This document shows, in pieces, positions 51,959 through 61,200 of a stretch of 64,000 nucleotides of DNA. Position numbers and translations under genes: made by a program. Source of the stretch: an uncultured Eubacteriales bacterium (GTDB lineage: Bacteria > Bacillota > Clostridia > Lachnospirales > Lachnospiraceae); contig CATOIK010000003.1 in the NCBI GenBank assembly GCA_951800645.1, positions 96,805 to 160,804 on the forward strand, given 5' to 3'. The notes under the pieces are model-generated. The model was not told where the DNA came from. It saw only the letters and a list, made by a program, of their open reading frames with translations, and did no database searches. How positions within the stretch are numbered: the first letter of the stretch is position 1; every line of letters starts with the position of its first letter.

Positions 51959-54900
51959 TTAAAGCAAACCGAACAATTCCTCCATCATGGCGCTGTCCGT
52001 TACATACTTTTTCATATTCTCTTTCAAGGCAGTCTCATCTTTCTCTGACGCTGCCATACTCATCTGATTCAGCATGGCAAAACGGCTGCCTTTTTCTCCT
52101 TCTGCAAAGGGATGGCAGCTTAGGCTGCCTTCCTCTGCCAGAATCCTTTCTTCGTCCTTTTGCTCCCAGACCCGGTACTCCAGAGTCTCGCCGGAAAACA
52201 GCACCTTCTGATGCACATAAATTCCTGGGTAAACCTTTTTAAAGTCTTCCGGTCTCCAGGTCTCGTCCTCCGGAAGAATCCGTACCTCCAACTCCGGCTC
52301 GCTGCCGGCTCCGCCGTGGTACTCAACCGTTGCCTTGTCCATGACCGACTCCGGCATGGGAATCAGTCTGCCCAGGTCATAGAACCAGGAAAAGACCCGG
52401 CCTTCCTCCAAAAGTAAGTCTACCATAGTGCTGCAAAGCTCTTTTCGCTCCTCATCCAGCTCCTTTAAGGTGGAATAGTACCTGGTTAAGGCCAGCAGGT
52501 AGATGGTGGGGATCCGGTACTTGGCTCCGGCGCCCAAAACGGCGCTTTCCAGGTATGCAAACACCTGAGCTCCCGTCTCCTTTTCCCACAGAAAATAATC
52601 TGCCGACTTCATGGTAAAGTAAGCTTTTACCACCTGGTCGCTGGTCTTTCTTCCAGACGCATACCAGTCAAACACCTGATCCATCCTGGATGTTTCCCCG
52701 GTAAACATCATCTGGGCCAAAAGCCGCTCTGGAAGGTCGTAAACCTCCACATGCTCCTTCATGCCCTGGCAAAGAAGTTCAAACATCTGCTTTGTGGAGC
52801 CGTTAAAATGCTCGCATAAAAAGTCCAGCACCACACTGTCTGCCTGTCCGGCCAGAAATAGCTGCCAGGCTACAGCCAGAAGTTCTTCTTCATCTTCCCG
52901 CATAGGGTGCAGAATCTGCTTGGTGCACAGCCTTAAGAGACGGCTGTTTTTTATCCCTTCACAGCCGTATGTTTTTACCAGTTCCCAAGCTTCCTGGATA
53001 TAATCCTGCTGAATCAGGGTCTCACAGACGCCGGCCCGCTCTTTGCGGCTTAAAGCCGCCAAGTCCAGATCCATGAAATAGTCCACATCATCTGCAGCTT
53101 CTTCCTCTCCCGACTCCAGCCGTTTCCGGTAATAGGCAATCATCCGGCTTAAAATCTGCCGCTTAAAGAGAGGCCGTAAATCCATTTCGCTGACAGCCCG
53201 CTTTAAGGTGAAAAGATCTGCCTCACAGGAGATGCCGGCTTCTGCCAGCTCTCCGCACTCCTGCAGCCGGAGCATGGGATGCCCCGGGTAAATCTCAAAG
53301 CACTGTTCCTCTAATTCCGCCAGATGCTTTCCGTCCATGGCAGGCAGCTTCCGATAGGAAATTCCTGCATAGCGGCTGCCAAAATCATCCTCAAACAAAA
53401 GCACCGGACGCTCGGAAAACAGAGGCACATAGGCTGCTCCGTCCTTCACCGGAAAGGCGTACTCTCCTTCCATCTCCTCATAGCAGACGACCACATACCG
53501 GATATTAGGATTTTTCACCTGCACCCGGTAGGATCTTAGGATGGAAGGCAGCACACGGGCCACTTTTCCATCGATCATCTCTTTGTAGATCATGTGCTGG
53601 TAAAGAACCACATACCGCCGGTTGATCCGGGAGTGCAAAAGCTGCTCCATGGTAAACTGTTCAATATCACGCTCATACTGCCTGTAGAGGGAGCTTCCCG
53701 GATTCATATATTTTAGGATGTTCATATACAGGATAGACCTGCTGAAATCATCCATGGACTTCTCATAGGAAAAATAGAGAAGTACCTCTTTGGGAAGCAG
53801 ATAGGGATAATCATAAGGCAGGGAATAGAGATAATATTCGTAAAGCCTGGTCAGGCTGACTCCTGCCTCCAAAGCCTTCTGATACCAGACAAAATATTCC
53901 GGCGTCCGGCACTCTCCCTTAATTAACATGCTGCAGACTGCTGCCAGGATCTCCTTGTTCTGGTAGGTCTCATATAGCTTCATCAGAAGACGGCAGTACA
54001 GCTTCCGGTAATGCTTGGACGATGACGCCGGCTCTGCAATCCGGACAGCCAGTTCTTCATTTATCAGGCCGTACCGGGCGCCAAAGGACATCACCTGTAC
54101 CTCGTAGTCTCCCATTTTTCCTAAAAGCAGAGGATTCTTTTCAAAAATGCGGAACGCCGCCCCATAGAGATAAGGGCTGTGGCATCCGGCCTGATACATC
54201 TGGCGCATTTCTTCCAGCCGGGCAGGAAGGGCTTCCCCCTGCTCCGGCTCCATTTTCAGTTTCAAAAGATAAAGCCCTGCGTTTGCCGGATCCTGTTCCA
54301 GATACTGGGTGATCCGGTGAAGCAGAGAGGACAATGCTCCTTCATCCTCATAGGCCATAGCGCGGAGATATTGATAAAAACAGGCGATTTCCCTGGGTAC
54401 TCCCTGCTCCTTCCTCCGTTCCAATTCTCCTCTGGCGTTTTCCAAAAGTACCTGAGCGCGGTTCTTCTGCCTCTCCAAAAGGGCTATTTCCCCTTGCCGC
54501 AGCAGATTTTCCAGAGTATCTCCCTGCAGCTTTTTAAGCCGCTCTAAAGGCTGCTTCATCTGATTCAGCAGCAACTGTTCTTCATAAAGACCAAAATCAT
54601 ATTTCAAACGCAGGGTCAGGTATTCCATCAAAGCGTCCTGACACCGGTTCTGGACATGCTCTCTGGGCGTTTCCTCCGCCACCACCTCCACAGGCACCGT
54701 AATGGTTTTTCGGATGTTCCGGATGTGGATAGCGCCTAAGTTGCGGCCCTGATGAAGTTTTTCCGGGTTGATCTGATAATGAATCAGGCAGGCTCCCTTT
54801 TCAAAATCCTGGGAAGTATAGCTTTCTTTCTGGAAGGACAGAAAATCTCCGTCTGCCACAACCTCAAACTGTACATAGCCCCAGGTAGAAGCAGTAACGA

Positions 54901-55540
54901 TCATGTCGTCCTGAAAGGCAGTTTCTGGCCGGTCATATTTGCGGGGCTTTTCTTCGGTTTTTAATTCTACCGGCTCCTTCACATGAAGGGCCACCAGAAA
55001 TTCCTCCAACTGATTCTTCCGGTTTAAACGGCCCTTTAAGCCGTGGTAAAGAGCGTTCGTATGAAGATCCTGCAAAAATGGGGCGTCTGCAAAATCCCGG
55101 TATTCAAAAAGATTCAGAGCCAGGTCATAGTCCCGCCGCACCAGGGCAGCAAAGTCTTCCGGTGTCTTAAGAGCGCCGATTACTTTTTCAATGGCTCCGG
55201 CGTCTATGGAAAAAGAATAGGGTATCTTCTGCTCTCCACCGTTGGTTACAAGGCAGAAGAACCCTTCGATCACATCGTCTTTGGTCAGATTACGGCTGTC
55301 TACCTCATAGCTGATGCGGTTTCTCCCCCCGCCAAAGGCATTTTCCCGAACGAGGACCCGCATGCTGGAAGAATATACCAGTCCCTTGATAAATCTTCCC
55401 TGCACATCTGTCACAAATATTTCTTTTCCAGTCAGGCACCCGGCCTGCACCGTATCCTCAATTCGTTCCGGGAAAGCGGACAGTTTCAGGGTCTCCCCTT
55501 CCACCATTCCCTTTGCCAGCCGGTTTATTTTTTCTCTCAT
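51959..55540 (-). CDS. Very large protein of unknown function (DUF5717-like)
   Basis: A soluble-looking protein of 1193 residues. The N-terminal 320 residues are beta-rich (FVTDVQGRFIKGLVYSSSMRVLVREN; VEVVAEETPREHVQ) and the next 750 are helical with many Tyr, Leu and Glu, like solenoid repeats (MKLYETYQNKEILAAVCSMLIKGEC). A second beta region lies near the end (VEYHGGAGSEPELEVRILPEDETW). There are no membrane helices, Walker motifs or nuclease motifs. I start it at the ATG (MREKINRLAKG); a GTG at 55558 preceded by AGGA is also possible. It is first in a run with the Hsp70-like and helical-repeat genes, so all three may form a complex. The number DUF5717 is from memory. Confidence 0.66.
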   Translation of the reverse strand: MREKINRLAKGMVEGETLKLSAFPERIEDTVQAGCLTGKEIFVTDVQGRFIKGLVYSSSMRVLVRENAFGGGRNRISYEVDSRNLTKDDVIEGFFCLVTNGGEQKIPYSFSIDAGAIEKVIGALKTPEDFAALVRRDYDLALNLFEYRDFADAPFLQDLHTNALYHGLKGRLNRKNQLEEFLVALHVKEPVELKTEEKPRKYDRPETAFQDDMIVTASTWGYVQFEVVADGDFLSFQKESYTSQDFEKGACLIHYQINPEKLHQGRNLGAIHIRNIRKTITVPVEVVAEETPREHVQNRCQDALMEYLTLRLKYDFGLYEEQLLLNQMKQPLERLKKLQGDTLENLLRQGEIALLERQKNRAQVLLENARGELERRKEQGVPREIACFYQYLRAMAYEDEGALSSLLHRITQYLEQDPANAGLYLLKLKMEPEQGEALPARLEEMRQMYQAGCHSPYLYGAAFRIFEKNPLLLGKMGDYEVQVMSFGARYGLINEELAVRIAEPASSSKHYRKLYCRLLMKLYETYQNKEILAAVCSMLIKGECRTPEYFVWYQKALEAGVSLTRLYEYYLYSLPYDYPYLLPKEVLLYFSYEKSMDDFSRSILYMNILKYMNPGSSLYRQYERDIEQFTMEQLLHSRINRRYVVLYQHMIYKEMIDGKVARVLPSILRSYRVQVKNPNIRYVVVCYEEMEGEYAFPVKDGAAYVPLFSERPVLLFEDDFGSRYAGISYRKLPAMDGKHLAELEEQCFEIYPGHPMLRLQECGELAEAGISCEADLFTLKRAVSEMDLRPLFKRQILSRMIAYYRKRLESGEEEAADDVDYFMDLDLAALSRKERAGVCETLIQQDYIQEAWELVKTYGCEGIKNSRLLRLCTKQILHPMREDEEELLAVAWQLFLAGQADSVVLDFLCEHFNGSTKQMFELLCQGMKEHVEVYDLPERLLAQMMFTGETSRMDQVFDWYASGRKTSDQVVKAYFTMKSADYFLWEKETGAQVFAYLESAVLGAGAKYRIPTIYLLALTRYYSTLKELDEERKELCSTMVDLLLEEGRVFSWFYDLGRLIPMPESVMDKATVEYHGGAGSEPELEVRILPEDETWRPEDFKKVYPGIYVHQKVLFSGETLEYRVWEQKDEERILAEEGSLSCHPFAEGEKGSRFAMLNQMSMAASEKDETALKENMKKYVTDSAMMEELFGLL

Positions 55541-55596
55541 AGTATCACCCGTCAGCACATCATTCCTATATCCATACTATAATATCACAATTTCAC

Positions 55597-55625
55597 TTGA
55601 TTTAAAAGAATTAAATTGGTATGAT
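55597..55625 (+). promoter_or_regulatory. Promoter of the DUF4364 gene
   Basis: TTGATT and TATGAT are 17 bases apart, about 45 bases before the ATG, in the AT-rich gap to the divergent large gene. Confidence 0.65.
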
Positions 55626-55667
55626 TAAAAAAAGATGTTTATTATAAAAACTGCGAGGCGAAAAAGC

Positions 55668-56195
55668 ATGTTATCCGAACCAATGACCCTCTATAAACTG
55701 ATGAATTTATATATGCTGAAGCAGGTGAACTTTCCCCTGACCAATGCCCAACTGACGGACTTCTTCCTTCAGCACGAGTACACCAGCTATTTTACCCTTC
55801 AGCAGGCCTTAAATGAGCTGCAGGAGGCAGGACTGATCCGCACAGAATCCACCCACAACAGCACCCGCTATGTGATCACCAGGGAAGGAGAGGAAACCCT
55901 GTCCTTTTTTGGAAAAAATATCTCTCCTGCCATTGTGGAGGATATGGACAAATACTTAAAGGAAAACCGGTTCCGGATGCGGGAGGAAGTAGGCACTGTA
56001 GCGGATTATTATAAATCCACCAACCAGGACTACATTGTCCACTGTGAAATCCGGGAAGGCCGCAGCAAGTTAATCAGCCTGGATCTGTCTGTTCCGGAAA
56101 AAGAACAGGCTCAGGCCATGTGCAGCCGCTTTAGCGACTGCAGCCAGGAGATTTACGCCTACATTATGAAGACGCTGATGAGCGGGGAGACATAG
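55668..56195 (+). CDS. DUF4364 family protein (winged-helix-like)
   Basis: A 175-residue protein. The first ~80 residues read as a winged helix: MTLYKLMNLYMLKQVNFPLTNAQLTDFFLQHEYTSYFTLQQALNEL, given in blocks, then GLIRTESTHNSTRYVITREGEETLSFF as the wing. The C-terminal half is a small mixed domain with KLISLDLSVPEKEQAQAMCSRF. It matches what I know of DUF4364, a clostridial family of likely regulators. GAGG precedes the chosen ATG by ten bases; the upstream ATG at 55635 lies close to the predicted transcription start. It is divergent from the large gene block. Confidence 0.85.
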   Translation: MLSEPMTLYKLMNLYMLKQVNFPLTNAQLTDFFLQHEYTSYFTLQQALNELQEAGLIRTESTHNSTRYVITREGEETLSFFGKNISPAIVEDMDKYLKENRFRMREEVGTVADYYKSTNQDYIVHCEIREGRSKLISLDLSVPEKEQAQAMCSRFSDCSQEIYAYIMKTLMSGET

Positions 56196-56239
56196 GCATT
56201 CTCCTGCAACCCTGGAAATACGGGAATCATCAGACAAAA

Positions 56240-56278
56240 AAGTTCCGCCCTCCGTTTAGGAAGGGCGGATTTCTTTTT
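56240..56278. terminator. Bidirectional terminator between DUF4364 gene and galE
   Basis: TCCGCCCT pairs with AGGGCGGA around TCCGTTTAGGA, with A-rich sequence before and TTTCTTTTT after. It separates two converging genes. Confidence 0.88.
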
Positions 56279-56291
56279 ATCTGTTTGACTT

Positions 56292-57314
56292 TTACTGCTC
56301 GTAACCGTTGGGGTTATTCTTCTGCCATCTCCAGGCGTCCTCACACATTTCCTTAATGCCGTGTCTTGCAGTCCAGCCCAGCTCTTTGGCTGCCTTGGAA
56401 GGATCTGCATAGCACTGGGGAATATCGCCTGCCCGGCGCTCTTTGAATACATAGTTAATCTTTAAGTTATTGGATTCCTCAAAGGCCTGGATCACATCCA
56501 GAACGCTGTACCCGTGTCCAGTTCCCAGGTTGTAGATCCAGACACCGCCATCTTCCTTTTCCAGCTTTCCAAGAGCCTTTACATGGCCGTCTGCCAGGTC
56601 TACTACATGGATATAGTCTCGGATGCAGGTGCCGTCCGGGGTGTCGTAGTCGTTTCCGAATACACCGAGGCATACCAGCTTTCCAACTGCCACCTGGGTG
56701 ATATAGGGGAACAGGTTATTGGGAATTCCCTTGGGATCCTCTCCGATACGGCCAGACTCATGTGCGCCGATAGGATTAAAGTAACGCAGCAGCATAACCT
56801 TCCATTCCGGATCTGCAGTGTGCAGGTCGGTTAAAATCTGCTCCAGCATACCTTTGGTGCGGCCGTAAGGATTGGTAATCTCTCCCATGGGGCACTCCTC
56901 AGTGATGGGCACAAACGCCGGATCTCCGTACACAGTTGCGGATGAGCTGAATACAATGCTCTTTACATTGTGACGGCGCATAACATCACAGAGAATCAGG
57001 GTGCCGGTAATGTTGTTGTGATAATACTCCAGAGGTTTGTAAACGGATTCTCCTACTGCCTTCAGCCCGGCAAAGTGAATTACTGCGTCAATCTTTTCGT
57101 TGTCAAATACACGGCTTAAACCTGTCTCATCCAGAAGGTCCACCTCATAAAAGGTCAGCTTCTTTCCGGTAATCTCCTCCACACGAGCTAAGGATTCCTC
57201 ACAGGAATTGCACAGGTTGTCCACTACCACCACATCATAGCCTGCATTTAAAAGCTCCACACAGGTATGGCTGCCAATATAGCCGGCGCCGCCAGTCACA
57301 AGAATCGTTGCCAT
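56292..57314 (-). CDS. galE: UDP-glucose 4-epimerase
   Basis: A 340-residue short-chain dehydrogenase-fold enzyme that interconverts UDP-glucose and UDP-galactose with bound NAD. The NAD site is [16 protein letters not shown] near 7-22, SSSATVYG near 125-132 holds the catalytic Ser, and NPYGRTK near 147-153 holds the Tyr-x3-Lys pair. Other blocks are [16 protein letters not shown] and [17 protein letters not shown]. Length is typical. AGGAGG precedes the ATG. No galK or galT is nearby, so it may serve glycan synthesis rather than galactose use. Confidence 0.97.
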   Translation of the reverse strand: MATILVTGGAGYIGSHTCVELLNAGYDVVVVDNLCNSCEESLARVEEITGKKLTFYEVDLLDETGLSRVFDNEKIDAVIHFAGLKAVGESVYKPLEYYHNNITGTLILCDVMRRHNVKSIVFSSSATVYGDPAFVPITEECPMGEITNPYGRTKGMLEQILTDLHTADPEWKVMLLRYFNPIGAHESGRIGEDPKGIPNNLFPYITQVAVGKLVCLGVFGNDYDTPDGTCIRDYIHVVDLADGHVKALGKLEKEDGGVWIYNLGTGHGYSVLDVIQAFEESNNLKINYVFKERRAGDIPQCYADPSKAAKELGWTARHGIKEMCEDAWRWQKNNPNGYEQ

Positions 57315-57377
57315 AAAATGCCCTCCTTTTACCGTCCTGAGCCCGTCAGGCGAGCCCTGGTTCCTTTTGCTGTTTCC

Positions 57378-57406
57378 ATTATATCCTGTGAATTTTGAAA
57401 AAACAA
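57378..57406 (-). promoter_or_regulatory. Promoter of galE
   Basis: On the minus strand TTGTTT and a perfect TATAAT are 17 bases apart. The leader to the ATG contains a CCTGA-cgggc-TCAGG hairpin. Confidence 0.6.
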
Positions 57407-57464
57407 TACACGATTTTTCTTAAAATTTGTCTTTTTCGTCTGATCCACTTCCTGTACAATTTAT

Positions 57465-58229
57465 TTACCGCTCCACCAGATACCCGGCCACCGCATATCT
57501 GGCATCCTCAAATTCATAAGTACAGGTACATAAGATCACAATTCTGTCATCTTCCCCCGGTGTGGTTTCACTGGTAAATGTGGATTTTCCAATACATTCA
57601 TAGATAAATTCCTGTCGATCCTCCCCATTTTTAAAGTTAATGGGAAAGGGGTTCCCTTTTCCTGACAGCAAATATCCTGCAAAAAGCCGGATTTCATAGC
57701 TATGATCCTTTGTTTCCAGATAAAGTACCGGATGCTCCCGATAAAATCCCGGATCCTTATACCCCGTCAGGCTGGTAAACATAGAATTGTTTTTTATGTG
57801 ATGGCCATATATGGAGCTGACATCATCAGAAAAATCGCTGCTGTTGTCATAGGAAAGAAAAATGCTTCCGGAAGGATTTTCTTCTTTATTAAACATATGA
57901 TTCATATAAAAGCTGTTGTCTGTTCCCTGTACTACCGGATAATCAATCGGCAGATCCGGCGCCCAGATCCATCCGATAATATCAGAATTTATTTCCGACA
58001 ACTGATCAAAATTCACATTTCGTCTCTCTGTACCTTCACTTTCCTCAGGAACAGAGGAGGAAACCCCAGATGGGGTCTCCTCCTGTTTCTGCTGTGCCGC
58101 TTCTCGGAGATTTTCATAAAAATCCAGGCTGTTTTTCTGAATTCCCATTTCCCTCAGATACAGGTATCCAAAGGCAAGCATCCCGATAAGGGCCATATAG
58201 ATAATTAGTTTCCACAGATTTTCCTTCAA
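57465..58229 (-). CDS. Class B sortase
   Basis: A 254-residue transpeptidase with an N-terminal membrane anchor (LIIYMALIGMLAFGYLYL, about 8-25). The class B pattern is clear: NSDIIGWIWAPDLPIDYPVVQGTDNSFYM near 81-109, the catalytic His in SSIYGHHIKNNSMF (143-144), the Cys in ILCTCTYEF (Cys236) and the Arg in DARYAV (244). It joins sorted proteins to peptidoglycan. The start is TTG directly after the stop of the surface protein; its site AAGGAG is inside that protein's last codons, so the enzyme is translated by coupling to its likely substrate. It ends the transcript; no clear terminator was seen in the ~60 AT-rich bases beyond. Confidence 0.93.
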   Translation of the reverse strand: MKENLWKLIIYMALIGMLAFGYLYLREMGIQKNSLDFYENLREAAQQKQEETPSGVSSSVPEESEGTERRNVNFDQLSEINSDIIGWIWAPDLPIDYPVVQGTDNSFYMNHMFNKEENPSGSIFLSYDNSSDFSDDVSSIYGHHIKNNSMFTSLTGYKDPGFYREHPVLYLETKDHSYEIRLFAGYLLSGKGNPFPINFKNGEDRQEFIYECIGKSTFTSETTPGEDDRIVILCTCTYEFEDARYAVAGYLVER

Positions 58230-61200
58230 TTATTTCTCCTTCCGCTTCTTGCGTCTTGTGTAACCGGTTCCTGCAAGAAGCGCTGCAAGGAACATAATCA
58301 GGAATCCGTTACGATAGAGATCCTCATTGGTCTCTACACCCGTCTTCGGAATGGTACTGCTAAACTCACTATCCTCAGTCTTGCCGGCTCCCTGTCCAGT
58401 CTCTGCACCCATGCCGCTGTCGCCGGGTACAAGCGGAATAATCGGAGTGGGTACTCCAGGTCCGCCATTGCCGCTGGAACCGCCGGTTCCACTGCCGCCA
58501 GAACCACCGCTGCTTCCGCCGTCGCCAGAACCGTGTCTCTTTACAGATACTGTAACGGTCAGTTCTGCATAAGCATCACCATAAGAGATGGTAAAGGTCA
58601 GCGGATATTCTGCTGTACGATTCCGGTTGATCTCGGTCAGCTGTTCTGCATTTACCTGAATCAGGCTGGACGGAAGTCTGATTCCGCTCTTTACCAGCCA
58701 TGCTTCCACACCTGCCAGAGTAATGGCTTCTTCTGCTGTGATCTGCTGCTTCGGCCGCTCAAAACCATGTCCGCGAAGTACCAGTGCATCATCTTCCGGA
58801 TCAATCGGATCTACAATGGTCTGATCGCCTTTGACCACTACATTGACTGTGGTGCTGACGCTTCTTGTACCAACTGCTCTTTCAGCTGCCGCCGCCGTAA
58901 AGGTCAGCTCATAAATTCCTTCTGCATTCTGGTTGATAACAGCCAGTTGTACTTCATCCACAGAAATCTGTTCCTGACTGAGCTGCTCTCCGCTTTCTAC
59001 AAACCATGCCTGAACCTTAGAAAGAACCTTTGCATCCTCTGCTGTAAGTACTGCTTCATCCGGTTTTACAAATCCGAACGCGGTAATTGCCAGAGTTTCT
59101 TTTTCATCCGGGTCTATCGGAGGATCAATGGTAGTCTGGCTGCCTTTGACTACTACCTTCACAGATGTGGATGCTTTCTTTCCACTTTCTGTTTCTGCAG
59201 CAAAGGTCAGTTCGTAAACGCCGCCGTCTTCTCCTGCTGCCTTGATTGCTTCCAGACCGGTTACGGTGATGTTATCCACCTTTTTTCCGGTTTCCACGAT
59301 CACTGCTTTTACGCCGGATTTTTCTTTGGCAAGAGTCTCGTCCAACTTGGCTGCTTCTTCATGTTCCAGCGTAAAGCCTTTGGCGCTGATAGCCAGAGTT
59401 TCCTTCTCATCCGGATCAATGGGATCAATTACGGTCTGGCTTCCCTTTACTGCCACGCTTACGGTTACGCTTGCTTTCTGCTCGCCGTAGATTGCGGTAA
59501 AGGTCAGGTCATAAATGCCGCCGTCCCTGCCGGCTTCTGTAATTGCCTGCATACCATCGATGGTAATATCCGTTACTTCCGTACCAGACTTAGTCAGCAG
59601 CGCTTTCACGCCTGCGTTGGTTTTTGCAGTTTCCTCTGTCAAATCCTTCGCTTCTTCATTTTCCAAAGTAAATCCATGAGCCGTGATTACCAGCTTATCT
59701 GCATCCGGGTTCTCCGGGTCAGTCGGGTCAATTACAGTCTGGCTTCCCTTTACTACTACATTTACAGTCGTAGATGCTGTCTGCTGCTTATCGCCTTCAC
59801 CATAGACTGCGGTAAAGGTCAGTTTGTAGATGCCGCCGTCTTCTCCTGCCTCGGTAATCTCCTCCACACCTGCTGCGGTAATGTTGGTTACCTCTGTGCC
59901 AGACTTAGTCAGCACTGCTTTTACTTCGGCATTGGCTTTGGCAGTTTCCTCTGTCAAACCTTTCGCTTCCGCATGTTCCAGAATAAAGCCATGAGCCGTG
60001 ATTGCCAGCTTATCTGCATCCGGATTCTCCGGGTCGGTCGGGTCGATCACAGTCTGACTTCCCTTTACTACTACGCTTACAGTTACGCTTGCTTTCTGCT
60101 CGCCGTGAACTGCAGTAAAGGTCAGATCGTAAATACCTCCATCCGTTCCGGCAGTTACAATAGCTTCCATACCCTCTAAGGTAATATCCTCTGCCTTTGT
60201 TCCGGACTTGATCAGCACTGCTTTTACTTCTGCTTTCGCTTTTGCAGCTTCTTCTGTCAATTCCTTTGCATCTGCATTTTCCAGTGTAAAGCCATGGGCT
60301 GTAATTGCCAGCTTATCTTCCTCATCCGGGTCGGTTGGGTCGATCACAGTCTGGCTTCCCTTTACCACTACGTTCACAGTTACGCTTGCTTTCTGCTCGC
60401 CATGAACTGCTGTAAAGGTCAGATCGTAAATGCCTCCGTCTGTTCCGGCATCGTTGATAGCTTCCACACCCGTCACAGTAATATCCGTTACTTCTGTGCC
60501 GGACTTGGTCAGCAACGCTTTCACATCTGCGTTGGCTTTTGCGGTTTCCTCTGTTAATGCTTTTGCTTCTTCATTTTCCAGAGTAAAGCCGTGGGCTGTA
60601 ATTGCCAGTTTATCTGCATCCGGATCCTCCGGGTCAGTGGGGTCGATAATGGTCTGGCTTCCCTTTACTACTACATTCACAGTTACGCTTGCTTCCTGCT
60701 TTCCATGAGTCGCTTTAAAGGTCAGCTCATAAATGCCGCCGTCTGTTCCGGCATTGTTGATAGCTTCCACACCTGTTACCGTAATATCCTCTGCCTTCGT
60801 TCCGGACTTGATCAGCACTGCTTTTACTTCTGCTTTTTCTTTTGCAGCTTCTTCTGTCAATGCCTTTGCATCTGCATTTTCCAGTGTAAAGCCGTGGGCT
60901 GTAACTGCCAGCTTATCTTCCTCATCCGGGTCGGTAGGATCGATAACCGTCTGGCTTCCCTTTACCACTACATTCACAGTTACGCTTGCTTTCTGCTCTC
61001 CATGAACTGCTGTAAAGGTCAGGTCGTAAATACCTCCGTCTGTTCCGGCATTCATGATAGCTACCTCACCTGTCACAGTAATATCAGTTACTTCTGTACC
61101 GGATTTGGTCAGCAACGCTTTCACATCTGCGTTGGCTTTTGCGGTTTCCTTTGTTAATGCTTTTGCTTCTTCATTTTCCAGAGTAAAGCCGTGAGCTGTA

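Noticed and set aside
58533..60179. A long open frame of 548 codons on the plus strand inside the surface protein gene
   Set aside because: It is the antisense of the repeat modules. The repeated DNA keeps an accidental frame open; it has no ribosome site, its product is Cys/Phe-rich repeat noise, and the minus-strand protein has clear modules and a sorting signal.
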